From assembly GCA_020059765.1 (NCBI GenBank), contig JAGVBM010000159.1:1-6144 (forward strand): a DNA stretch of 6,144 nucleotides, read 5' to 3'. The notes under the pieces are model-generated. The model had not been told where the DNA came from and did no database searches. It saw only the letters and a program-made list of their open reading frames with translations. The DNA is from Bacillota bacterium (GTDB lineage Bacteria; Bacillota; Bacilli; Tumebacillales; Effusibacillaceae). Shown here piece after piece: positions 1 through 6,033 of this stretch. Position 1 is the stretch's first letter. Every line of letters starts with the position of its first letter. A program made the translations under genes and the position numbers.

Positions 1-889
1 CTTTCTTAGTGGATGTAATCCGTTCTTGCAATTGTCCCATCTCAGTTGCCAGCGTCGGCTGGTAACCCACGGCAGACGGCATCCGTCCGAGCAGGGCGGA
101 CACTTCAGAGCCTGCTTGCGTGAAGCGGAAAATATTGTCGATGAACAGAAGGATATCGCGTCCTTCCGTATCACGGAAATACTCGGCCATTGTCAGACCG
201 GTCAAGGCGACGCGCGCGCGCGCACCCGGGGGTTCGTTCATTTGTCCGAACACCATTGCGGTCTTGTCGATAACGCCCGAATCTTTCATTTCGTGGTACA
301 GGTCGTTCCCTTCACGAGTACGTTCACCTACACCGGCAAACACGGAGAAACCGCCGTGCTGCTTCGCGATGTTGTGAATCAGTTCCTGCATGGTCACGGT
401 TTTTCCTACACCCGCACCGCCAAAGAGTCCGATCTTGCCCCCCTTGATGTAAGGAGCGAGCAGGTCGATCACTTTGATACCGGTTTCCAGAATCTCAACT
501 TTCGTCGAGAGATCCGTGTATTCCGGAGCCGGCCGATGAATCGGATGTCTTTCCTCTGTCCCTGCCGGTCCCGCTTCGTCAATCGTTTCACCCAACACGT
601 TGAAAATACGGCCGAGTGTCGCTTGACCCACCGGTACGGAAATCGGTGCTCCCGTATCGGCAACTTCGGTTCCGCGCACCAAACCGTCGGTGCTTGACAT
701 GGCGATCGTCCGCACCATGTTGTCCCCAAGGTGCTGCGCCACTTCCAGGGTCAATTTGATATCGCGCTCTTTTTCATTTTGTGCCTTATAGTTGATGGTC
801 AGGGCGTTGTTCAACTCAGGAAGTTGTCCTTCCGGGAAGCGAACGTCCACCACCGGACCCAATATTTGTACGATATGTCCAGTATTCAT
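1..889 (-). CDS. atpD: F1Fo ATP synthase subunit beta (partial, C-terminal part beyond left edge)
   Basis: Catalytic subunit of the F1 head. Three beta subunits alternate with alpha and make ATP from ADP and phosphate at the cytoplasmic face of the membrane. The frame stays open from an ATG at 889 to the left edge and gives 296 residues of the roughly 470 usual for the family. Visible landmarks are the N-terminal beta-barrel opening (GPVVDVRFPEG, about residues 11-21), the Walker A loop GGAGVGKT (157-164), the GERTREGND segment (188-196) with the catalytic Glu189 and neighbouring Arg190, and Walker B LLFIDN (247-252). The DELSEED lever and C-terminal helical domain lie outside the window. The start is supported by GGAGG at 901-897, 7 bases upstream. 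It lies 24 bases after atpG and is clearly co-transcribed with it. No internal stops or missing catalytic residues are seen. Identification is firm. Confidence 0.98.
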   Translation of the reverse strand, partial: MNTGHIVQILGPVVDVRFPEGQLPELNNALTINYKAQNEKERDIKLTLEVAQHLGDNMVRTIAMSSTDGLVRGTEVADTGAPISVPVGQATLGRIFNVLGETIDEAGPAGTEERHPIHRPAPEYTDLSTKVEILETGIKVIDLLAPYIKGGKIGLFGGAGVGKTVTMQELIHNIAKQHGGFSVFAGVGERTREGNDLYHEMKDSGVIDKTAMVFGQMNEPPGARARVALTGLTMAEYFRDTEGRDILLFIDNIFRFTQAGSEVSALLGRMPSAVGYQPTLATEMGQLQERITSTKK

Positions 890-913
890 CCTTGTCCCTC
901 CAATCTTCCGATC

Positions 914-1771
914 TTATTTCAGAGCTTCCGCACCGCCGACAATTTCGGTAATCTGCGTGGTAATCGCCGCTTGCCGCGCTCTGTTCAACGACAATGTGAG
1001 TGATGCGATCATCTCGCTGGCGTTGTCCGTTGCGTTACCCATTGCGGTCATGCGCGCTCCGTGTTCAGATGCTTTCGATTCCAGCAGCGCCGAGTAAATT
1101 AACGTTTCCGCATATTTTGGCAGAAGTTTCTCAAGCACCTCTTCCGCAGACGGTTCATAAATGTAGCTGGCGGACGGGCCGGTCGAAGCTTCCCCGCCAA
1201 CGTCTTTCAGCGGCAGAATCTGCTTGGTTATCGGCGTTTGCGATATCGCGGAATTGAATTTGTTATAAATGAGGTAAACTTCATCGAAGGTTTCCTCTTC
1301 ATACATTTTTACGACAGCTTCCGTTACCCGTTTAATATCAGAGAAAGTTGGGAAATCAGACAAGCCGGTGATTTCGCCAATCAGCGGATAGCCTCGCTTC
1401 GCAAAGAAATCGCGGCTCTTTCTGCCGATGGCAAAAATCACATACTCATCTTTTGACTTGCCCTTAACCTCATTGATTGCTTGCCGTACGACCTGTGCAT
1501 TGAATGAGCCGGCAAGCCCCCTGTCAGCAGCTATCACGACATATCCGATTTTCTTTACGGTCCGTTTTTGCAGCATCGGGTGGCGGGAACCGCCCGCTTT
1601 TGCAATGCTGCCGATGACTTCTTCCAATTTCGCCGCATACGGCCGTGCCAGCGTCACACGCTCCTGCGCCCGGCGCAGTTTGGCAGCAGCCACCATTTTC
1701 ATCGCTTTTGTAATTTGCTGCGTGTTCTTGACACTTCGAATCCGACGACGAAGATCACGTGTATTAGCCAT
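914..1771 (-). CDS. atpG: F1Fo ATP synthase subunit gamma
   Basis: Central rotor shaft of F1, whose turning drives conformational change in the alpha3beta3 head. The length of 285 residues is normal for the family. The N-terminal helix carries the typical RIRSVKNTQQITKAMKMV segment (about residues 10-27), the Rossmann-like middle carries DRGLAGSFN (83-91), and the C-terminal helix ends NRARQAAITTQITEIVGGA (263-281). Arg266, Gln267 and Thr271 match the E. coli gamma residues known to contact the beta catch loops (Arg268, Gln269, Thr273). In the family signature near the C-terminus, the position that is Glu in E. coli (ITQE) is Gln273 here (ITTQ), a mild variant. The ATG at 1771 has AGGTGG at 1786-1781, 9 bases upstream. 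The gene follows atpA by 33 bases and precedes atpD by 24. Confidence 0.98.
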   Translation of the reverse strand: MANTRDLRRRIRSVKNTQQITKAMKMVAAAKLRRAQERVTLARPYAAKLEEVIGSIAKAGGSRHPMLQKRTVKKIGYVVIAADRGLAGSFNAQVVRQAINEVKGKSKDEYVIFAIGRKSRDFFAKRGYPLIGEITGLSDFPTFSDIKRVTEAVVKMYEEETFDEVYLIYNKFNSAISQTPITKQILPLKDVGGEASTGPSASYIYEPSAEEVLEKLLPKYAETLIYSALLESKASEHGARMTAMGNATDNASEMIASLTLSLNRARQAAITTQITEIVGGAEALK

Positions 1772-1804
1772 CTCGTTTCACCACCTCATCTACGAGAAGC
1801 CGGA

Positions 1805-3313
1805 TTAACCGACAAACGTCGTTTTGAATTTGTCGACCGCCTGCTTCAGCAGGTTCACCGTTTCATCGGAAAGATCTTTCGTCTCCACGATTGCTTTCGG
1901 AATTTGCGGATAGTTTGTATCAACAAAGGTCAAAAACTCTTTCTCGAAGCGACGAATCTGTTCGACGGCGAGATCGTCCAGATGGCCGTTTACTGCCGTC
2001 CAGATGGAGATTACTTGCTTCTCGACCGGCATCGGCTGGTATTGGCCCTGCTTCAGGATTTCAACCATGCGCTCTCCGCGGTTCAGACGAGCTTGCGTCG
2101 CTTTGTCCAAATCGGATCCGAACTGTGCGAATGCTTGCAGTTCACGATACTGCGCAAGATCGAGGCGCAGTGTTCCCGCAACTTTCTTCATTGCTTTAAT
2201 CTGCGCGGAACCGCCTACCCGGGATACGGACAACCCGACGTTAACAGCCGGCCGCACACCTGCATAGAACAGGTCGGCTTCCAGGAAGATCTGACCGTCG
2301 GTAATGGAGATGACGTTGGTCGGAATATAGGCCGAAACGTCACCCGCTTGCGTTTCAATAAACGGCAGCGCCGTCAAGGAACCGGCTCCCAGTTTGTCGG
2401 ACAGTTTTGCCGCACGCTCCAACAGACGGGAATGCAGGTAGAACACATCCCCCGGGAACGCTTCACGTCCGGGAGGACGGCGCATCAAGAGCGACATTTC
2501 ACGGTAGGCGGCCGCTTGTTTGGACAAATCGTCATACACAACCAGCACATGGCCGCCGTTGTACATAAAGTGTTCGCCCATCGCCACACCCGCATACGGA
2601 GCCAAGAACAAGAGCGGTGCCGGATCGGAAGCGGAAGCGGTCACCACGATGGTGTAATCCATCGCGCCGTGCTTGCGCAAAGTTTCAACAACTTGGGCAA
2701 CGGTCGATTGCTTTTGCCCGATCGCCACGTAAATGCAGATCATGTTTTGGCCTTTTTGGTTGATAATCGCATCAATCGCGATCGCCGTTTTCCCCGTTTG
2801 CCGGTCGCCGATGATCAGCTCCCGCTGACCGCGGCCGATCGGAATCATGGAGTCGATCGCTTTGATACCGGTTTGCATCGGTTCGTGCACCGATTTCCGG
2901 TCAATTACGCCGGGCGCCGGAGATTCAATCGGACGGAATTCCTTGGTCTCGATCGCTCCCCGTCCGTCAACCGGCTGGCCCAAAGGATTCACCACGCGTC
3001 CAATCAGCGCATCCCCCACCGGAACTTGTGTAATGTTGCCGGTGCGTTTTACGGTGTCGCCTTCTTTAATTCCCGCAACCGGTCCAAGCACCACGCAGCC
3101 CACGTTGTCTTCTTCCAAGTTGAACGCCATTCCGAATTCACCGTTCGGAAATTCGAGCAGCTCGCCGGCCATGACCTTTTCCAGTCCATGGATACGTGCA
3201 ATACCGTCACCCACTTGGATTACGGTGCCTGTGTCATATACTTGAATATCAGATTGATAATTCTCAATCTGTTGTTTGATTAATGCACTAATTTCCTCAG
3301 GACGAATGCTCAT
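1805..3313 (-). CDS. atpA: F1Fo ATP synthase subunit alpha
   Basis: Non-catalytic nucleotide-binding subunit of F1. It forms the hexamer with beta and gives an arginine finger to each catalytic site. The length of 502 residues is full for Bacilli. Domains in order are the N-terminal stalk-binding helix and barrel (1-95), the nucleotide-binding domain with Walker A GDRQTGKT (169-176) and a Walker B strand leading into VVYDDLSK (258-265), the alpha/beta family signature PAVNVGLSVS (355-364) followed directly by the arginine finger Arg365 in SRVGGSAQ, and a C-terminal helical domain ending TTFVG. The ATG at 3313 is preceded by AGGGG at 3325-3321, 7 bases away. The gap to atpH is only 14 bases and that to atpG is 33. 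Nothing is missing or frameshifted. Confidence 0.99.
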   Translation of the reverse strand: MSIRPEEISALIKQQIENYQSDIQVYDTGTVIQVGDGIARIHGLEKVMAGELLEFPNGEFGMAFNLEEDNVGCVVLGPVAGIKEGDTVKRTGNITQVPVGDALIGRVVNPLGQPVDGRGAIETKEFRPIESPAPGVIDRKSVHEPMQTGIKAIDSMIPIGRGQRELIIGDRQTGKTAIAIDAIINQKGQNMICIYVAIGQKQSTVAQVVETLRKHGAMDYTIVVTASASDPAPLLFLAPYAGVAMGEHFMYNGGHVLVVYDDLSKQAAAYREMSLLMRRPPGREAFPGDVFYLHSRLLERAAKLSDKLGAGSLTALPFIETQAGDVSAYIPTNVISITDGQIFLEADLFYAGVRPAVNVGLSVSRVGGSAQIKAMKKVAGTLRLDLAQYRELQAFAQFGSDLDKATQARLNRGERMVEILKQGQYQPMPVEKQVISIWTAVNGHLDDLAVEQIRRFEKEFLTFVDTNYPQIPKAIVETKDLSDETVNLLKQAVDKFKTTFVG

Positions 3314-3327
3314 TTTTTCACCCCTAT

Positions 3328-3876
3328 CTACCGTACTTGGTTCCGCTTAATGTTCTGTTGCAAACGATCCAGTTGACCCTTCACACTCGCATCTATCACC
3401 CGGTCTCCCACTTTCAAGCGGGCGCCGGCAATCAATTCCTCATTCACAGACGATGAGACGTCAAGTTGTTTGCCGCATACGGCACCCAGTTTTTCCGCCA
3501 GACCCTTCAATTCGGTCTCATCCAGCGGGAAAGCCGTTTCGATATGCGCTTTTACCTGACCGCGCGCTTGATCCGCCATTTGCACAAATTGTTCATAGAT
3601 TTTCGGCAGTTCATTTTCACGGCGGCGATCCAGCAGCAACCGGACAAAATTCAGCACGGTCGCGGATACCGCTTTTTCAAACAACTCCGCAACTTGCTGT
3701 TTTTTTACAGCTGGAGAAATGGCCGGATGCTGAAGAATTCGCTTCAAGTCCGGATATTCTTCCAGCGCGGTGACGATCACCGACAAATCCGCTTCAATAC
3801 CCTGAATGTTATTCTGATCCTGCGCGATGGAGAAAAGCGCTTCGGCGTACCGCTTCGCAACTGCACCACCTAGCAT
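3328..3876 (-). CDS. atpH: F1Fo ATP synthase subunit delta (OSCP homologue)
   Basis: Peripheral-stalk cap that binds the N-termini of alpha and the C-terminus of b, holding the F1 head still against rotation. The length of 182 residues is typical. The N-terminal helical bundle starts with VAKRYAEALFSIA (6-18), the usual opening of the family. The C-terminal part carries the OSCP-like signature EELIAGARLKVGDRVIDASV (about 145-164), followed by the KGQLDRL helix. Its ATG at 3876 overlaps the end of atpF: the seven bases ATGCTAG contain both this start and the atpF stop TAG, so translation of delta is probably coupled to that of b. A G-rich binding site (GGGGG) lies 7 bases upstream, inside atpF. 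The stop is TAG at 3330-3328. Confidence 0.97.
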   Translation of the reverse strand: MLGGAVAKRYAEALFSIAQDQNNIQGIEADLSVIVTALEEYPDLKRILQHPAISPAVKKQQVAELFEKAVSATVLNFVRLLLDRRRENELPKIYEQFVQMADQARGQVKAHIETAFPLDETELKGLAEKLGAVCGKQLDVSSSVNEELIAGARLKVGDRVIDASVKGQLDRLQQNIKRNQVR

Positions 3877-4358
3877 ACCTGTTCCCCCATCTCTTTCACA
3901 GCTTCATCGAACAGGTCTTTATGCTTTGCCGCATCCAATTCTTTTGCAATCACTTTGCCAGCCAACATAACGGACAGCTGTCCAACTTGATCGCGAAGCT
4001 CCGCAAGCGCCAATTCCTTTTCCCGATTGATGTCGGCAACAGCTTGATCTTTCGCGCGTTTCGCTTCCGCTTCGGCTGCTTCAACAATCTCAGCGGCTTG
4101 CTTTTCGCCCATTCGACGGGCATTGTCCAGCAGATCCGCCGCTTCTCTTTTCACCGCTTCCAACTCTTCGCGGTGTTTTTTCACCAATTCCTCAGCCTCT
4201 TGCCGATTGCTCTCAGCGGCAGTAATTTGATTTTCAATATATTGCTGACGCTCGTTCATCGTTTTCATCAGCGGACCAAAGGCAAATCGCTTCAAAAAAA
4301 GAAAGAGAATCAGAAACATGACTAACTGAAATAACATTGTACCCAACTCAAACTTCAA
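3870..4358 (-). CDS. atpF: F1Fo ATP synthase subunit b (TTG start)
   Basis: Peripheral-stalk subunit. Two copies link the Fo a subunit to delta on top of F1. The product has 162 residues: a single N-terminal membrane helix (about residues 8-24, LFQLVMFLILFLFLKRF), the FGPLMKTMNERQQYIENQI transition, then a long charged helix rich in Glu, Ala, Lys and Arg (about 35-135) expected to form the right-handed b2 coiled coil, and a delta-binding C-terminus. The chosen start is TTG at 4358, because AAAGGAG at 4373-4367 lies 8 bases upstream. The next ATG, at 4337, would remove the first seven residues and has no good binding site. The gene is separated from atpE by the longest spacer in the operon (96 bases) and overlaps atpH by 7. 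Confidence 0.96.
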   Translation of the reverse strand: MKFELGTMLFQLVMFLILFLFLKRFAFGPLMKTMNERQQYIENQITAAESNRQEAEELVKKHREELEAVKREAADLLDNARRMGEKQAAEIVEAAEAEAKRAKDQAVADINREKELALAELRDQVGQLSVMLAGKVIAKELDAAKHKDLFDEAVKEMGEQVC

Positions 4359-4366
4359 CTATCTCA

Positions 4367-4373
4367 CTCCTTT
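4367..4373 (-). promoter_or_regulatory. Ribosome binding site of atpF
   Basis: AAAGGAG reads on the minus strand here, with GGAG ending 8 bases before the TTG at 4358. This spacing is ideal, and it decides for the TTG codon rather than the internal ATG at 4337. Confidence 0.8.
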
Positions 4374-4399
4374 CTCTAAGGGACAAAGGACAAAAGAAT

Positions 4400-4426
4400 G
4401 GCGAGGACAAGTCTTCTTATCCCGCC
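4400..4426 (-). other. GC-rich hairpin in the atpE-atpF spacer
   Basis: In the transcript GGCGGG (4426-4421) can pair with CUCGCC (4405-4400), six pairs including one G-U, closing a 15-base loop. It lies 29 bases after the atpE stop and about 40 bases before the atpF start. The downstream side is only mildly U-rich, so a full terminator is unlikely. A 3'-stabilising or partially attenuating element that favours atpE over the distal genes is an inference. The spacer (4359-4454) otherwise holds only a short GGACAAA tandem repeat (plus strand, 4381-4394) and the atpF ribosome binding site. Confidence 0.35.
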
Positions 4427-4454
4427 CGCCGCGTCTCCATGCAATCTCGTAGGC

Positions 4455-4676
4455 TTATTTTGTAAAGAACATAATCAAACCGATTGCAACTGCGATAACC
4501 GGGAGAGCTTCGACCAATCCGAGACCGATAAACATATTGGTCATCAACAGACCGCGAGCTTCAGGCTGACGAGCAATCCCTTCGAGAAAACGACCCACAA
4601 CCAAACCGTTGCCAATACCAGCGCCAACAGCCGCCAGACCCAATGCGATACCTGCAGCAAGAACTGTCAATTCCAT
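4455..4676 (-). CDS. atpE: F1Fo ATP synthase subunit c
   Basis: Proteolipid of the rotor ring, which carries the transported ion through the membrane. From the ATG at 4676 it has 73 residues and two membrane helices (about 4-28 and 47-71) joined by the polar loop RQPEA (36-40). Helix 1 has the glycine packing motif GAGIGNG (18-24). Helix 2 has the ion-binding carboxylate Glu56 in LVEALP. Helix 1 has Asn23 where Na+ types such as Ilyobacter have Gln, and Ala57 replaces the Ser that follows Glu in those enzymes, so coupling to protons is expected. The frame extends to a TTG at 4682, but that codon is only 4 bases from the AGGAGG site. The ATG is 10 bases away and fits the usual Bacillus N-terminus (MNLIAAA) better. 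The upstream 42 bases are AT-rich with a perfect binding site, in keeping with the high copy number of c. Confidence 0.97.
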   Translation of the reverse strand: MELTVLAAGIALGLAAVGAGIGNGLVVGRFLEGIARQPEARGLLMTNMFIGLGLVEALPVIAVAIGLIMFFTK

Positions 4677-4686
4677 GTTCAATATT

Positions 4687-4692
4687 CCTCCT
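4687..4692 (-). promoter_or_regulatory. Ribosome binding site of atpE (AGGAGG)
   Basis: This is a perfect AGGAGG in AT-rich, probably unstructured RNA. It lies 10 bases from the ATG at 4676 and only 4 from the TTG at 4682, which argues for the ATG. It is the closest match to the anti-Shine-Dalgarno sequence in the operon and sits before the subunit needed in most copies. Confidence 0.8.
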
Positions 4693-4718
4693 AATTATGA
4701 ATACTTGTAATTAAACTA

Positions 4719-5501
4719 TTAATGATTATCGTGCGGAATCTTCTGACCCACGTACACGAGAGTCAATACCGTAAACACAAACGCCTGAATCGTTCCGACG
4801 AGGATTGAGTAGCCCAGCCAGATAAACATCGGAATGCCGCCGATGACACTCCCGCCTACCCATCCGAACGCCAGCGGAATCCCTATAATGACGCCAACCA
4901 GCACTTCCCCGGCGAAAATGTTGCCGAATAAACGAAGACCCAGCGTCAGGAACTTCGGCAGTTCCTCGATCAGATGAATCGGGAACATCCACAGCGGAGT
5001 TACCCAATGCTTAAAGTAGGAACCCGGTTTTTGAAGGCCGACGAAGTGGCTCAACAAAACCATCGCGATCCCCATGGCCATCGCCACGCTGATATCCGCC
5101 GTCGGGGACATCCACAAAGAAACTTCTCCGTGTCCTCCAGCTTCTGCGAGCTGTTCGGCGGAGATCCCCAATGACGGGTGTTCGATTGCGAAGCGCAGAT
5201 TCCCAATCAGTCCCATCTGATTCGCAATAAACATCCAGATAAACAGCGTCAGCCCCAAAGGCACCCAGGCTTCCGCATGTTTGGTTCCTATTGTGTCCTT
5301 CGCGAGTCCGCGAATGAAATCAACAAGCATTTCAAGGAAATTCTGCATTTTTCCAGGGCGACGCATTTCCAAACGGCGCACAGCGGCTAAGGAAATGAGT
5401 GCTACAAAAACGGAAGCAATCAATGACATGAGCGCAACGGTAACATTCAACTCCAAACCTTTAATGCCGAACAGATGAATCGTCGGAAAAAAATGCTCCA
5501 T
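4719..5501 (-). CDS. atpB: F1Fo ATP synthase subunit a
   Basis: Membrane stator subunit that forms the two half-channels for protons next to the c ring. From the ATG at 5501 it has 260 residues and five or six hydrophobic segments: about 20-42, 78-100, 136-155, 167-182 (amphipathic), 185-216 and 220-252. The key segment is LTLGLRLFGNIFAGE (185-199), with the essential Arg190 (E. coli Arg210) and Glu199. Gln239 in GTIQAF is the likely counterpart of E. coli Gln252. Residue 198 is Gly, where alkaliphilic Bacillus are reported to carry Lys (Lys180 of B. pseudofirmus), so no alkaliphile signature is seen. The frame opens at a GTG at 5513, but that codon lies inside the AAGGTGG binding site. The ATG 8 bases after that site gives MEHFFPTIHLFG, which resembles the B. 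subtilis opening MNHGYRTIEFLG. The gene begins 5 bases after the atpI stop. Confidence 0.98.
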   Translation of the reverse strand: MEHFFPTIHLFGIKGLELNVTVALMSLIASVFVALISLAAVRRLEMRRPGKMQNFLEMLVDFIRGLAKDTIGTKHAEAWVPLGLTLFIWMFIANQMGLIGNLRFAIEHPSLGISAEQLAEAGGHGEVSLWMSPTADISVAMAMGIAMVLLSHFVGLQKPGSYFKHWVTPLWMFPIHLIEELPKFLTLGLRLFGNIFAGEVLVGVIIGIPLAFGWVGGSVIGGIPMFIWLGYSILVGTIQAFVFTVLTLVYVGQKIPHDNH

Positions 5502-5506
5502 CCATT

Positions 5507-5890
5507 TCACCACCTTCCCAATTTATTCCCCCTATTTATGAACAGGTCCGCCAATATGACCCCCTGGTATGTAAAGAATGAGAGGATCATCAGCAGGACA
5601 TTCGGGTAACCCAATTTGGCTTGCATCATCACAGCCAGTGCAACGATCGCAATTCGGGACACCATGGCGGTAATCGGTTTTTTTTTCTCTTTTCGCACCG
5701 AAACAGCCGCTGCCATCTCCGTTTGCCGCGCCACACTAATCGCAAAGTATACGCTTACAGCCGATCCTATCGCCAGCCCGGAAAAGATGTCTTTCCATCC
5801 CGGCAGGACCACCCAAAGTATCGTCCATAAAACTGCAATATAAAGTGTTCTGCTCACCGTTTTACGCACTGTTGCACGATATTCATTCAT
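5507..5890 (-). CDS. atpI: AtpI-type ATP synthase accessory membrane protein
   Basis: Small membrane protein found first in many atp operons. In other bacteria AtpI helps assemble the c ring and has been linked to Mg2+ supply. It is not part of the finished enzyme. From the ATG at 5890 it has 127 residues, the same length as B. subtilis AtpI, with four hydrophobic segments (about 15-30, 34-53, 74-92 and 96-117). A basic cytoplasmic loop VRKEKKKP (65-72) lies between segments 2 and 3. The start was chosen because AGGAG (5904-5900) is 9 bases upstream. An in-frame ATG at 5914 has no well-placed binding site, and the frame's outermost TTG at 5986 is part of the promoter -35 box. The coding strand contains nine A in a row (5686-5678). 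Family assignment rests on position, length and topology, because AtpI sequences diverge quickly. Confidence 0.88.
   Translation of the reverse strand: MNEYRATVRKTVSRTLYIAVLWTILWVVLPGWKDIFSGLAIGSAVSVYFAISVARQTEMAAAVSVRKEKKKPITAMVSRIAIVALAVMMQAKLGYPNVLLMILSFFTYQGVILADLFINRGNKLGRW
5510..5516 (-). promoter_or_regulatory. Ribosome binding site of atpB (AAGGTGG)
   Basis: AAGGTGG overlaps the last codons of atpI and ends 8 bases before the ATG at 5501. The upstream in-frame GTG at 5513 is part of this site and so cannot be its start codon. The position suggests that atpB translation is coupled to the end of atpI. Confidence 0.8.
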
Positions 5891-5950
5891 ACGCAACGGC
5901 TCCTGGTGTTTCATAGTGCGAAACTCGCGTCCCTCTTGGTGAAATCGGCC
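5891..5950 (-). other. Predicted 5' leader of the atp operon mRNA
   Basis: Untranslated stretch between the inferred transcription start and the atpI ATG. Apart from the AGGAG site it holds only a weak GCGA-GTT-TCGC hairpin (5928-5918). I recognise no riboswitch or attenuator. Confidence 0.4.
5900..5904 (-). promoter_or_regulatory. Ribosome binding site of atpI (AGGAG)
   Basis: AGGAG lies 9 bases before the ATG at 5890. It decides the atpI start against longer versions from 5914 or 5986. Confidence 0.75.
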
Positions 5951-5956
5951 TAGACC

Positions 5957-5986
5957 ATAGTACAATATAATGAGTTTAACTGTCAA
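5957..5986 (-). promoter_or_regulatory. SigA-type promoter of the atp operon
   Basis: On the minus strand a perfect -35 box TTGACA (5986-5981) is followed, after 18 bases, by TACTAT (5962-5957), which matches four of six bases of the -10 consensus including the key A and final T. Transcription would start near 5950 and give a leader of about 60 bases before the atpI ATG. This is the only convincing promoter I see between the thiolase stop and atpI. Confidence 0.65.
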
Positions 5987-6033
5987 TTAAAAGAAACTTT
6001 GAAAACATTGGCTATTTCAAGGAAAACAAGACG

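Noticed and set aside
26..697. 223-codon plus-strand frame opposite atpD
   Set aside because: It is antisense to an intact, highly conserved beta subunit and has no recognisable domain or binding site. It is a shadow frame.
1568..3283. 571-codon open frame on the plus strand, antisense to atpA and part of atpG
   Set aside because: It is a mirror of the strongly biased codon use of atpA. The product is rich in His, Arg and Phe without any domain, it has no credible ribosome binding site, and the minus strand encodes unmistakable alpha and gamma subunits.
4335..4337. ATG at 4337 as the atpF start
   Set aside because: It lacks a well-placed ribosome binding site and would cut into the N-terminus just before the membrane helix. 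TTG at 4358 has a GGAG at ideal spacing.
4398..4694. 98-codon plus-strand frame opposite atpE
   Set aside because: It is antisense to subunit c and its spacer, and its composition is non-globular and rich in Thr, Asn and Gln. It is a shadow frame.
5918..5928. Leader hairpin of the atp operon (GCGA-GTT-TCGC)
   Set aside because: The stem has only four pairs with a three-base loop. This is expected by chance and no alternative structure suggests regulation.
5999..6020. Terminator of the thiolase gene
   Set aside because: TTGAAA and TTTCAA could form a six-pair stem with a 10-base loop before a moderately T-rich stretch, but the stem is AT-only apart from one pair and too weak to call.
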